A stretch of 64,000 nt of DNA from Emydura subglobosa (Eukaryota; Chordata; Testudines; Chelidae), in the NCBI GenBank assembly GCA_007922225.1, contig ML680048.1:41592-105591 (forward strand), written 5' to 3'. The first letter of the stretch is position 1, and every line of letters begins with the position of its first letter. The notes under the pieces were generated by a model. That model saw nothing but the letters and a program-made list of their open reading frames with translations, did no database searches and had not been told where the DNA came from. A program made the translations under genes and the position numbers. Below are positions 1 to 12,130 of this stretch, piece by piece.

Positions 1-312
1 ACTGGTAAGTAACCTTGTTTTTTGGCTGTGGAATTTCCTTCATTTAAAACGTTTTATTAGAGAAAATGTTTAAGCAAAAACAATAAAGCAGTGAAGGATC
101 CAAGACCACTGTTCTCCCCCGTTCATTAATTACTGATTTGAGTCACTCATTCAGACACACAATTAACTTACTAGCTTCACTACAGCATAGTGGCACCAAA
201 ATTCCCCAGCCATGCCAGGGACCTCGCTACGGCAGGTGCTGCACAGACAGAGGGAGAGGAAGGCCCTGTCCTGCAGCAGCGTCTCCGTTCCCCCTCTCCA
301 AAGCCCCAGGAT

Positions 313-1027
313 CTAGCCCATGCCACCAGCCACTGCAGGGCTCCCCCTGGGAGTTAGGGTCACCGCGTCCCCCTTGCAGACCAGCTGCCGGTCAGTGATG
401 GGGCAGGCACGTGGGTATCCCCTGCACAGACCCAAGCAACAGTAACAGAACTGGAACCTGCATTCAGGGCAGCCCACCTGGGGGCAGCCTTGCCCAGTGT
501 GGCTCAGGAGAACATGGCACGTGGGACAGGCCCCCAGTGAAGGGCAGCCATGGACAGATGATCTCGGGGCCTGGATCTCAGGGGCATCGTGCAGTGCGGC
601 CTGCAAGGGGCATCTTGGGTCAGTGTGGGGCAAGGGGCCCCTCCAGTCTGTCAGGCAGCCCCAGCAGAAGCAGTAGAGCTCCCCCCTGGCCTCCTGGGAG
701 CAGGGCAGGCAGGGGGTGCGCAAGGTCCCAGGGTCCAGGCGCTGGACGAGATGCTGGCAGCGCGGGCACTGGGGGATAGAAGAGGAGAGTGTTAGCTACT
801 GAGACCCTCCCAGATCCCAGCCTGAGTTGATCCAGGCAGGGAGGGCTCAGGTCTCCCTCTCCTCCCCCAGGACTCACCTGGCAGTAGCTGCCCCTGGCCC
901 CCTCCTGCGCCAAGATTTGGGCCTCCAGCGTGGTCCGGTCCTTGTCCGAGAACAGCCTGTGTCTGCACAGCTCCTGCCAGAGCCACGGGGCATCCGGGCA
1001 GCGCAGGCAGCGGAACGAGGTGACGCC
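313..1027 (-). CDS. 3' end of an RBR (RING-between-RING) E3 ubiquitin ligase-like gene, two exons
   Basis: Two exons read on the minus strand: 1027-878 (50 codons, phase 0 at both ends) and 768-313, ending in TAG at 313-315. The donor after 878 reads CAG|GTGAGTC and the acceptor before 768 reads CCCCCAG, and the frame stays open across the junction. The joined product is Cys-rich: an IBR/BRcat-like set (CPRC, then CLPC, then YCFCWGC) is followed by an Rcat-like set (ACPTC, GCPECRFQFCYCC). In RBR ligases this arrangement binds zinc and passes ubiquitin from E2 through a catalytic Cys in Rcat to substrate. Upstream exons, including RING1, are not in the window. CR1 sequence starts about 35 bp upstream of the 1027 acceptor, so the gene may be cut there or simply have an intronic CR1. 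I cannot name the family member. Exon structure is well supported; functionality is uncertain. Confidence 0.7.
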
Positions 1028-1061
1028 CTGGAACCGGGGACCTGGATCAGCCACCAATTCT

Positions 1062-4060
1062 CCCCGGCTTTAAACTAGTTTCGACGGGGGACGGGGACCT
1101 AAGCCCGAAGGTAAGTGGGGAAGAAGGACACCATAAGGAAGCAGAAGGAGGAGGGTGCAGCAGGGGAGGCCTGCCGATTCATACTGGGAAAGTAGGCCAA
1201 TCGGCTACTTAACTCAAGTGCCTGTACACAAATGCAAGAAGCCTGGGAAACAAGCTGGAGGAACTGGAAGTCCTGGCACAGTCAAGAAACTACCACATGA
1301 TTGGAATAACTGAGACTTGGTGGAGTAACTCACACGACTGGAGCACTGTCATGGATGGGTATAAACTGTTCAGGAAGGACAGGCAGGGGCGAAGGGGTGG
1401 AGGAGTTGCACTGTATGTAAGAGAGCACTATGATTGCTCTGAGTTCCAGTATGAAACTGGAGATAAGTCAGTTGAGTGTCTCTGGGTTAAGCTTAGAAGC
1501 AAGAACAATAAGGGTGATGTTGTGGTGGGTGTCTGTTACAGACCACCAGACCAGGAGGATGAGGTAGATGAGACTTTCTTTACTCAACTAGGGAAAGTTT
1601 CCAGTTCACAGGACCTGATTCTCATGGGGGACTTCAATCACCCTGACATGTGCTGAAAGACCAATACAGCAGAGCACAAACAATCCAGGAAGTTTTTGGA
1701 CAGTGTCACAGACAATTTCCTGGTGCAAGTGCTGGAACAACCAACTAGGGGCCGTGCTTCTCTTGACCTGCTGCTCACAAACAGAGAAGATTTGGTAGGG
1801 GAAATAGAAGTGGGTGGCAACCTAGGCAGCAGTGACCATGAGATGGTCGAGTTCAGGATCCTGACAAAAGGAAGAAAGGAGAACAGCAGGATACGGACCA
1901 TGGACTTCAGAAAAGCGGACTTTGACTCCCTCAGGGAACTGATGGGCAGGATTCCCTGGGAGGCTAACATGAGGGGGAAAGGAATCCAAGAGAGCTGGCT
2001 GTATTTTAAAGAGACCTTATTGAGGGCACAGGAGCAAACCATCCCGATGTGCAGAAAGAATAGCAAATATGGTAGGCGTCCAGCTTGGCTTAACAAAGAT
2101 GTCCTTGGCAAACTTAAACGCAAAAAAGAAGCTTACAAGAAGTGGAAGCTTGGTCAGATGACTAGGGAGGATTATATAAACACTGCTCGAACGTGCAGGA
2201 ATGAAATCGGGAAGGCCAAAACGCAATTGGAGTTGCAGCTAGCAAGGGACGTGAAGGGGAACAAGAAGGGTTTCTACAGGCATGTTGACAACAAGAGGAA
2301 GATTCGGGAAAGTGTGGACCCTTAGAGAATGAGGGAGGTGACCTAGTGACGGAAGATGTGGAGGAAGCTGAGGTCCTCAATGCCTTTTTTGCCTCTGTCT
2401 TCACAGACCAGATCAGCTCCCAGACTGCTTTACTGGGTGGCACAGAATGGGAAGGAGGCGAACATCCCGCAGTGCTGAAGGAAGAGGTCCAAGACTATTT
2501 AGAAGGATTGGACATACACAAGTCCATGGGGCCGGATGAAATGCACCCGAGGGTGCTGAGGGAGTTGGCTGAGGTGATTTCAGAGCCATTGGCTATTATC
2601 TTTGAAAGCTCGTGGCAACAGGGGGAGGTCCCTGAGGACTGGAAAAAAGCAAATCTAGTGCCCATCTTCAAAAAAGGGAGGAAAGAAGATCCAGGGAACT
2701 ACAGACCGGTCAGCTTCACCTCAATCCCTGGAAAAATCATGGAGCAGGTTCTTAAGGAATCCATTTTAAGGCACTTGGAAGAGAGGAGGGTGATCAGGAA
2801 CAGTCAACACGGATTCACCAAGGGAAAGTCATTCCTGACCAACCTGATTGCTTTCTATGATGAGGTGACTGGCTCTGTGGATGTAGGGAAGGCGGTGGAT
2901 GTGATATACCTTGACTTTAGCAAAGCTTTTGATACCGTCTCTCACAGTATTCTTATCAGCAAGTTAAAGAAGTATGGGTTGGATGAATGGACTATAAAAT
3001 GGATAGAAAACTGGCTAGAGCATAGGGCTCAACGAGTAGTGATCAATGGCTCCATGTCTAGCTGGCAGCCGGTCACAAGCGGAGTTCCCCAGGGGTCGGT
3101 CCTGGGGTCGGTTTTGTTCAACATCTTCATTAATGATCTGGAGGATGGGGTAGATTGCACCCTCAGCAAGTTTGCAGATGACACTAAGCTGGGGGGAGCG
3201 GTAGATACCCTGGAAGGTAGGGATAGGATACAGAGTGACCTAAACAAACTGGAGGATTGGGCCAAAAGAAATCTAATGAGGTTCAACAAAGAAAAGTGCA
3301 GAGTCCTCCACTTAGGAAGGAAGAATCCCATGCACAGCTATAGACTGGGGACCGACGAGCTAGGCAGCAGCTCTGCAGAAAAGGACCTGGGGATAAGAGT
3401 GGATAAAAAGCTGGATATGAATCAGCAGTGTGCCCTGGTTGTCAAGAAGGCTAATAGCATATTGGGCTGCATTAGGAGGGGCATTGCCAGCAGGACACGG
3501 GAAGTGATTATTCCCCTCTATTCGGCATTGGTAAGGCCGCATTTAGAATATTGTGTCCAGTTTTGGGCCCCCCACTACAAAAAGGATGTGGACAAGTTGG
3601 AGAGAGTGCAGCAGAGGGCAACCAAAATGATGAGGGGGCTGGAGCACAGGACTTATGAGGAGAGACTGAGGGAACTGGGCTTATTTAGTCTGCAAAAGAG
3701 AAGAATGAGGGAGGATTTGATAGCGGCCTTTAACTACCTGAAAGGGGGTTCCAGGGAGGATGGGGCTAGGCTGTTCTCGGTGGTGGCAGATGACCGAAGA
3801 AGGAGCAACGGTCTTAAGTTGCAGGGCGGGAGGTCTAGGTTGGACATTAGGAAAAAGTTTTTCACTAGGAGGGTGGTGAAGCAGTGGAATGGGTTACCTA
3901 GGGAGGTGGTGGAATCTCCATCTTTAGAGGTTTTTAAGCTGAGGCTTGACAAAGCCCTGGCTGGGATGATATAGCTGAGGTTAGTCCTGCTTTGAGCAGG
4001 GGGTTGGACTCGATGACCTCCTGAGGTCCCTTCCAACTCTAATATTCTATGATTCTATGA
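1062..4060 (+). mobile_element. CR1 LINE, nearly full-length ORF2 (endonuclease plus reverse transcriptase)
   Basis: The endonuclease is read from about 1210 to 1656, with motifs GITETWW, GDFNHPD and, after a stop, SSDHEMVEF. The reverse transcriptase is open from 2346 to 3974, with [30 protein letters not shown] and the C-terminal [13 protein letters not shown] motif. It ends with the CR1 3' tail, in which ATTCTATG is repeated at about 4044-4057. Only two coding lesions are seen: TGA at 1654-1656 (probably a former TGG) and a frameshift between about 2300 and 2345. ORF1 is absent, so the copy is 5' truncated. Known role: target-primed reverse transcription. As it stands it cannot make one continuous ORF2 protein. 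It is the least decayed CR1 in the window. Confidence 0.93.
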
Positions 4061-5780
4061 ATAAAGGGATCAAAGATGCAGAGAGGAAGCTAAGCAGGTG
4101 GACGTTATTCACCGAGAATAAAAGGACCATCTTTCTCCCTTCACCATGATTTTATTTTGTTTCTTTACAAATAAAACAACTAAGGACAACATTTTCTCCA
4201 TGAGAACATAGCATGCAATCTAATTATGCAATAATAGAAAGAGCACAAAAAACCTGAAGTCAATGGAGTTACTGTTGAATTACACAAGTATAAAAAAATC
4301 AGAATCAATCTGTTTTAGGGATTTATGTTGCCTCCATCACCACACTATCCAAGTACTTTGCATATAAAATGAGTAGCCATAACTAAGCCCCTGATAGACT
4401 TCATGGAGTCTCTGACATTCTGCTTTGAAGATGAGAAGTTTTCTTTGCTGGCTTGTCACTGTTTAGTTTTGGGTTTTTTTTGTCTTATCTGCTGGTTTAT
4501 TTCTTCCTTTGTTTCAGGTGTTTATCCCAGTGTGAATAAAATCATAATCTGTCTTTCTAATTTAAGGATTTACATAGCCACCCTCACCACATTATCTGAG
4601 CAAGTTGCCCATAAAATCAATAGCCGCAGGTTAGTCCATAGTGGAATTCATAGAGTGTCTTCTTCTATTTTGAGGTAAAACATCTACTTGGGGTCTGAGA
4701 GTCTTTGTTTGTTTGTTTGATTCTCTCTCTGTCTCTTTATTTTGTTTAATTGGCTGGTTGATTTGTTGTTTTATTCTAGATTTGGGGGAAGGTCATAATT
4801 TGGGAGGATGGAGCATGTTGGATTAGATGATGGTTTTACTTGATTGCTCATTGACAAGTAGATTCTGATTAGTATTAAGTGTGTAACGTCTGAACTGTTG
4901 TGACTGTTTACATTTTAACATGCTCGGTTTTTCTTTCCTGACTGGACACACTGAAGATTCATAACCAAACTTCTTTTATCTCAATGGGAGAACCTCAGTT
5001 GGTCTAAATTGTCTTAAATTACTATCCAAAAACTCAGTGCTGCAGAGCCGGGTGGGGGTGTTCTTTTTTGGGGGGCTGTCCCTTTAGAGCCAGAGCTGAT
5101 CTCAGTGCCCCAGCATGATGCTAGTGGGGGTGAAGTTACATTGAGCAGGGTGGAGGGGTGAGTACGCAATGCTGGGGGGCACTGAACTGTAAGGAGCAGG
5201 ATCGGGTGCGGCTGGCAGGGCGCATTCTTTCCCCAGCAGGCCACGCAGCTTGCAATGCCCCAAAGTGGCACACAGCGCTGAGCTAAGGGTGGGTGGCAGG
5301 AGGTGCTCCACAGGAAGTTCTCCTTGCTCAGGGTCCATGTCAATATCCCAGCTCAGCACATGGGAACGCTGCGCTGTGGGAAACAGGGTGGAGGTGGAGG
5401 CAATGGAGGATTTAGAGTTAGTGGGGCCCTGTGTGCAGCTTCATTTTTGGGGTCCCCCCCCTCAGAACCAGGCCAAGAAAAAGAACATTCTCTCTTATCT
5501 CCCCCCGGTTTTCATTCTTTTCTTCTTCATCCTCGTCCTATATTATAAGTAATAAGAAGTACATGAAAGTAAAGTGAGGTATCTTGATTGTTTTTGTAGT
5601 CTGACCTTTTTTTTTCACAGAACACTTGAAAGTTGCTTAGGGTCTCAGTGGACCACTTAAGGATCTTCCCACGTGTTGTTTGTACCATTGGCAAACTATT
5701 GTAAAGTGCTTCGGATAAGAGCACTTTATAAAAAAACCTTAATAACCTTTCCTTGGTCCACCTGAATGGGGTTCTCGGAC
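4061..5780. other. AT-rich noncoding stretch with an imperfect tandem duplication
   Basis: No gene is supported here. Segments near 4318-4560 and 4565-4810 resemble each other: both start GGATTTA, share CACCACA and the ATAAAAT...AGCC block about 50 bp on, and end in T-rich tracts. This looks like an old imperfect tandem duplication of about 250 bp. The 5000-5560 part is GC-richer and has no recognisable exon. The short open frames are not conserved-looking. Confidence 0.5.
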
Positions 5781-7530
5781 CACAGTTTGAGAACTTCTGA
5801 TGTAGATGAATGCTTGTATTTGCATTAGGCTAACATGAAAAATGTGCAAAAGTAAAAAGTATAGAAAAAAATGAATGTAAAAAGAGAAGTTAACTTCCTC
5901 CAAAGAAACTTATTTGATTTGAAAAAAAAAAAAAAAAAATTATTCAGATAGCGTTTTTTCTACACTTTTTCTTCACAAAATCATAAATTAAGTGATTGTA
6001 AGTAATATTTTGTAAAGAGGCACTTTCAATTGTCAATATTGCTGAACTTATCAAATATTCCTTATCATATTTCGCAAAAATTTTTTACCTCATTTCAATA
6101 CAGAAAAAGAACGTTCATCAGAAGCATTGTTAAAAATATTTTCAGATTTTCCAATTTTCAGCGTTGTTAAAAATATTTTCAGAATGGTTTCTACACATGG
6201 AAAGTTTGCCTGCAAACCATCATGTACAAGTCTATATGAATCAACTGGTAATCTCAAAGCACAGACCACATCATTTTTGATAAAATGAATGAAATGTTTC
6301 ACTTCATCTTCAAAAAGATTTGTGTCTATGTCCTTTCAGTAGCATTCACTTAATTTCTTACTGTAGTGACTTTTAGCATTTTCGTCCATACTTATGTCAA
6401 AAACCATGCAAAATAAATCAACAGTTTTCTTTAGAGATTCACCTCTACTCTGCAATTGCGCTGTTAGACCCTGTCTGTACTTACCTTCAGGATTCGGAGG
6501 CAGTCGACAGGAGTTACACAAGCTACGCAAAAAACTTGCGTAACTCCCGTCGATTTCTGGGCTTCTCTTCTGCGCGCCGTCTTCACTGCACTGCGCCGAT
6601 GGGAACGGTCTCAACGATGATCTTCTCTTTCCCTTTTAAATTGATTTCATTGTCTCTAGTTTCATCAAAAAATAACTTCCTTATTTTTTTACACTTCTCA
6701 TCAGATATTTCAGAGGAAGCTATATTTTCTGTTAATGTTAGTGCCTCTGCTTCCACCAAGCTATAGTCATTTTGAACTTCCATGACAAAGCTTTTAACTG
6801 AGGCTAGCAGCTGGGCAACATTCAATAAATTTATATCAACCTTTTGCATCAATTTGCTGATGGCATTAATTCTCGGAAGTAAATGGTTCCACAAAAGAGT
6901 AAAAACAGCAACATCGTATTTTTCAAACTTTTCTGCTCAGGATTTTGCACCGGTTTTTTCAGAATTTGATGTGGCTATGTCTAATAAGGTTTTCTTTGTA
7001 TCATCATAGCTCATTTTCAAAGCCAAAACAGCATCTGCACAAGTAGACCTCCTAATGTCACAAATTCTTATGACTGTCAAATGTTTTTCATTTGCCTGCT
7101 CCAAGCGTGATTGTAGCATACTCCACCGATGTATGGAAACCGAAAAAAAGGCATACACAAAGTCAAAAAATGTGTAGCTCCCTCAGAAGATTCAGCTGCA
7201 GCATTGCAGATTAAATGTAAGGAATGTCTGGAACACGGTATGAATAAAGTGTAGGGGCTTGCATTGTTGTCTGCAGACCTGAATATTTTCCTGCCATATT
7301 TGGAGCGTTATCAAAGCTCTGCCCACGACAATTTTTGATGTCCAAACCTAAATTTGAAATGATTCCCAAAACAGTTGTCTCTAAACATTCAGAAGTGTGG
7401 GATTTTAGTGGGACAAAACAAAAAAATCGCTCTACAACTTCATCGTTGCCAGTCACATATCTTAAAATTAATGTTAATTGGTCTACATTAAGGTACAGAG
7501 AATCCACCAGCAAGTGAGCCGTGCCCCATG
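5780..7530 (-). mobile_element. hAT-type DNA transposon relic (ZMYM/TTF-type, DUF4371-like transposase)
   Basis: Minus-strand fragments in several frames add up to the middle and C-terminal parts of a hAT transposase of the kind annotated as 'zinc finger MYM-type protein 1-like'. In order from about 7520 down to 6090: LRYVTGNDEVVERFFCFV, then SFDNAPNMAGKYSGLQ, then FFSVSIHRWSML, a long helical region, and finally ASDERSFSVLK, which matches the hAT dimerisation motif. Frameshifts and stops separate the pieces, so it is a dead copy. The sequence near 5785-5805 reads, in reverse complement, AGTTCTCAAACTGTGG, similar to hAT/Charlie terminal sequence, and may be one end. An unrelated repeat lies at about 6470-6600 within it. 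Confidence 0.75.
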
Positions 7531-8590
7531 CCACAGAGGAAGGTGACCCCCCCCCCCCCGAGCCTCTGCCAATCTGTCTTGGGGGAAAATTCTTTCCTGA
7601 CCCCAAATATGGCAATCAGCTAACCCCTGAGATTGTGGACAAGACTCACCAGACAGACACCCAAGAAAGAATTCTCTGTAGTAACTCAGAACCCCCCATC
7701 TAACATCCCTTCACAGACCATTGGCATATGTACCCCCAGTAGTCAAAGATCAGTCAATTGCCAAACTAGGCTGTCCCATCATACCATCCCCTCCATATCA
7801 GGATCAGTTCTGAAGCCAGCTGGTTTTTTTTCCCCACTACTCCCCTTGGAAGGCTATTCCAGAACTTCACTCCGCTGATGGTTAGAAACCTGCGTCTAAT
7901 TTCAAGTCTAAACTTCCTGATGGCCAGTTTATATCCATGAGTTTGCATGTCCACATTGGCACTGAACTTAAATAATTCCTCTCCCTCCCTGGTATTTATC
8001 CCTCTGATGAATTTAGAGAGAGCAATCATATCTCCCCTCAATCTTCTTTTGGTTAGGCTAAACAAGCCAAGCGCTTTGAGTCTCCTCTCATAAGGCATGT
8101 TTTCCATTCTGCAGATCATCCTTCTCTGCACCTGTTCCAGTCTGAATTCATCTTTCTTAAACATGGGGGACCAGAACTGCACACAGTATTCCAGATGAGG
8201 TCCGACCAGCGCCTTGTATAACGGTACTAGCACCTCCCTATCTTTACTGGAAACACCTTGTCTGATGCATCCAAGGACTGCATTAGCTTTTTTCACAGCC
8301 ACGTCACATTGGCAGCTCATTGTCATCCTGTGATATCCCAGTCTTTCTCTGTATTGGCAACACCTCCCAACTTTGTGTCATCCACAAACTTTATTAGCAC
8401 ATTCCCACTTTTTGTGCCAAGGTCAGTAATAGACAGGTTAAATACGATTGGTCCCAAGACCGATTCCTGAGGAGCTCCACTAGTAACCTCCCTCATTGGT
8501 CTGAATACTGATGCATGAGAGACCCAGCTCTTTACCTCTCTGCACTGTGAAATTCCCCTTTGCACAGAATCTGCCTCTGTTAACATTTAC
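7530..8590 (-). mobile_element. Decayed CR1-like LINE fragment (reverse transcriptase and 3' end)
   Basis: On the minus strand the region from 8590 to 7770 reads as the C-terminal half of a CR1 reverse transcriptase: GAPQESVLGPIVFNL, FVDDTKLGG, then [42 protein letters not shown] and FWNSLPRGVV. At least one frameshift separates the FVDD part from the rest. The 3' side (7530-7770) is the untranslated tail. It is clearly more diverged than the copy at 1062-4060 and probably a different subfamily. Confidence 0.8.
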
Positions 8591-9010
8591 TTTCTAATAC
8601 AAGATCCAGCTCTTTGCCCAGTTACGTTTCCGTTGAGCTGATAATGGAGGAAAGGTTTATTTCCTCTCCAGGGTCGTATGGCAACAAACATAGATTGCAC
8701 ATTGGGGAGAATATAGGCTTCATTCCCATTTCTACTGAAAATTGAATATTTATTCTGTTGAATAAATTATTTTCTGTATGTACAGCCTGACATTCAGAGG
8801 TGCAGAACAATGAATCAAAGTGCAACTGAATTAGATTTCAAAAAGCACTTAAGTGACTTCGGAACAAAAGTCTCATTAATTTACTGTCTTGTCCTTTTCA
8901 AAATCATGTCACCGTGACTAGAGAATGTTTGCTGGGCACATTCATTTCTTCTTCTTCTTCTTCTTCAGAAATACTACTGATTTTCACAGGGATGAATCCA
9001 ATCAGATACT
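8570..9010. repeat. Non-coding segment duplicated at 13170-13620
   Basis: This stretch is alignable by eye to 13170-13620. Shared blocks include AGAATCTGCCT, GAGCTGATAA, GGCTTCAT..CCCATTTCTA, AAAATCATGTCA and TTTGCTGG(G/A)CACATTCAT. Each copy ends in a different trinucleotide microsatellite. The 13 kb copy lies directly 5' of exon 3 of pseudogene A, so this segment may be the trace of another lost protease copy, but no exon is visible in it. Confidence 0.6.
8947..8966. repeat. (TTC)n microsatellite
   Basis: About six to seven TTC/CTT units at the end of the duplicated segment. The paralogous position at 13581-13607 carries GAT units instead. Confidence 0.9.
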
Positions 9011-11130
9011 ATAGATATTAGATTGCATTTTAACAAAACAGACTGAAACAACAGACAGAAATTAAGAGACAAAGATATAATTTACCAGATCCCCAGTATT
9101 GGTAGATCATCCGTAGTTCTCTTGGTGTCAAGGAGCCAGATCTCCCGCTGGTGTAAATCTGCTGTGGCTCTATAAAGCCACTGGTATGAAGCAAGGTATT
9201 AAGCAGCCTGAGGTCTCTGCATACCGAACTCCACACCTAGTTTAAAACTGTTTTATGTTGGACAGTGAATGTGTGAGGTCTCTCCTGCCCTGTCTCTCCC
9301 ACTTCCTAGATACAGTCCACTAGAAAGCAAAAGTCCAGAGCCCAATCTGCAGGCAAAGCAATGGTTTTATTTGGGACTAAAGAAGCAAGCATAAAACCAT
9401 AGACCTTCACACCGGTCGGGCTTCCTTTCCCATAACCATATCTCTATATGCCGATAGAGTTTCCTCCCCGCCCCCGCGGCACCATGACCATTTCCTCTTG
9501 TCTTTAAACAGATATTGAACTTTATAAAACATTGAGGGACCCAAAGGATTAAATGCTTAATAACAAAGCCAAGGAACACTAGCTGTCTGTGTCTAGCAGA
9601 AAGGGTTTATAATATTTGCAACTTTGAATGAAAAATTCCAACGCACCAGTAGTGGAATATCCATTTTAAACATAGAAAATAGGGTTCCAGAAACCAGAAG
9701 TCATGTCCTGTTTTGGAGGGTCTTGAGTCTGGGGGCTTTTGTACCTCATGGGAGAGGTAGGGAATGAGGTTACATTTTGGCCATGGTCAACTTATGGCCC
9801 TTTAGTATTTCATTCTCACACCTCCCTTTGTCTCTCTGCTCCTCCTAATCGGTTCTTGACCTTGCTCTGGTGTCGGTCTTGAAGAGGAGTCAGAATTTTC
9901 CTTCATTTGTACATTCATAAATCAACCCCCCACTACACCTCAAAACATTTTATCTACATCCCTTATCTCTTCTCACAGTAATAATAGTCATCTTGTTGTG
10001 GTGAGGCAAGAGCAACGCACAATGTCTTTGTTTACATGTGTAGCTTGAAGACCTGAGTTTTCAGGAGGGCAAGCAGGCCAAAAAGCAGGCCCAGAATACC
10101 ATCTCAGGCAGATACACAGGCCTAAAATACTTATACAATCCTAAACTTTATACTGCTAATCCTAACACTGACTGTGTTATGTGCACTCTTTCGGCCTATA
10201 TATGGATCTAAATTAATACATACAAAGTTATTTGAGATCTTTGTGGATCACGGATGCAGAAGAAGAAAACTGCTCAATTCTACTATTGTCTCTGTGATAG
10301 AAACATGAAAATTGCCATAGTGAATCCAGCATGAGGGCCATATATAGTCCAGTGTCCTGTTCCAGACAGTGACCAGAACCAAATGTTCAGAGGAAGTTTC
10401 ACAGTAGACAGATGTGGGATAATCGGCCCCCACAGTAGAATTGCTTATAGTTATATATTGGCTTAATCCCTGAAACATGATGTTTAATATCCCTTCAAAA
10501 TATATCATCATAATTCATTATAATAACCCTGAATATTTTTCTTATCTTAACCTTTAAATAAATTTTGATACATTTTTGGTCTCAATGTCTTTCAAGTGGC
10601 AAGAAATGCCACAATCTGATTACGTGTCTTCTTCATGCCATGAGCACATGCGTAGAACACCCTCCCAATACTAGTTCACCAAAACCATCATGCTCACCTT
10701 ATGATAATCCTATAGAGGCGGCCTTTGCTGAATGGGCTTTTTCATTTGTCTGTTGTGTTTATGTGAATCTCTTCTTTTCTATAGACATGATACTGCACAA
10801 ACTTGTGTTTAGATTAAATGAACATTTTCCTACAGCCTGTCTGCGGTCAGAACTCCAGTGGATGCTTACAAGACTTCAATGTATAGACAATCTGCATTAT
10901 TAAGCCTAATCAACAATATGCATCATCCCGATCCTGCAGACAGGTTCATATTCATGCTAGTAATTTGTACTCGCAACACTTAATTTCAATAAGGTTATTC
11001 ATGTGTTCAACCTAGTCGTAGGAGTGAAGCTTTTGCTGGATGGGCACTATTTGCCTATTTATATGATCATTTGTATTCTCATTAAACCTGTCAAATTGAA
11101 AAGTGAGATCTACAAGATGTTAATTAGGAC
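9011..11130. other. AT-rich noncoding DNA, no supported gene
   Basis: Read on both strands. No splice-bounded exon, RNA gene or recognisable transposase was found. The open frames here are short, low in conserved motifs and interrupted. Confidence 0.5.
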
Positions 11131-11480
11131 TGAAATTTCACAGGGTTCCAAATTCTGGACACTGACAAAGAGACAGGAGCATATCTTGAATAATGTGGAA
11201 AAGGAAAAAGTAAAGATGGATGCTTGGAGTTACACTGACGGACCATGCTTAGAATGGATGAACTAAGGGAAATGTGAAGGTGGTACCAGTTATAGAAAGG
11301 CTGAGGGAATCCAGTCATAGATGGTTTGACCATGTGAAAAGGATATAGGAAGAACAGATACAAAACGGGCAGTTTCTCCTAGAACTGGAGGGTAAGAGAA
11401 GGGATGGGAGACCCAAACTAGATTGACGAGTGTCATACTACAAGATCTGATTCACTGCAGTGTCTCTGAGGAATTGCATT
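11130..11480 (+). mobile_element. LINE fragment, C-terminal part of a WTLT...GHV-type reverse transcriptase ORF
   Basis: In two frames the plus strand reads FWTLTKRQEHILNNVEK and then, after a frameshift, ESSHRWFDHVKRI. This follows the usual C-terminal order of RTE/Jockey-like LINE ORFs (WxLTK...RLRWFGHV). The final part reads RLTSVILQDLIHCSVSEEL, like the conserved RQDL...LSEEL ending. Several stops; dead. Clade assignment is uncertain. Confidence 0.6.
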
Positions 11481-11879
11481 CAAGACAGACTGGAAGGGAT
11501 AAGGACAAAAAGAGCCAACTCCATATAGGTGGAAGTGAGGTGAGAGGAAGATCTGAGTTGAGTAAGTGCAGCAAGGGGTTGAGACATTATATTGCAGGAG
11601 TGTTGCTGTGACTGATAGGACAGTGTTCTGTAATATACATGACAAACCTGATGGAATTAAGTTTCACATCTTTGGAGTTCATTGTATTAAAAATTCAGAT
11701 GTTTATGTACTGCTGTAGGATGGGATATACTGGGGACTTGAAAGGACTTTGGGCATAATACGTGTGAAGTGGATTTTCAAGGACATTGGTGGGGGTGAAG
11801 ATGATGCAAATGACCCAACTGTACCCCATCCTTTTGGAGCTTCACTTTAGGCAGAGACCCCAGGTCTGGCTGATTTCCT

Positions 11880-12130
11880 AGTCAAATAATCAGAACCTAA
11901 CTGATCGACAACTAGCTAAGAGCACAACAACTAACAGCAAAAACAAATTATTAAATATATCGGAAGCAGGAAGCCTGAGAAACAATCAGTGGGGTCATTG
12001 GATGATCAAGGTGCTAAGGGGGCACTCAAGGAAGACATTGCTGTTGCATAGAAGCTAAAAGAATTCTTTGCATTGCTCTTCACTGCAGGAGATGGGAGGG
12101 AGAGTCCTTCAACTTAGGGGACAAATCAGA
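11880..12130 (+). mobile_element. CR1-like LINE fragment (inter-domain region)
   Basis: The translation includes GSLDDQGAKGALKEDIAVA followed, after a stop, by KLKEFFALLFTAGDG. This matches the CR1/L2 segment just upstream of the reverse transcriptase (typically ...ALKEDIA.AE.LN.FFASVFT...). Short and interrupted. Confidence 0.65.
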
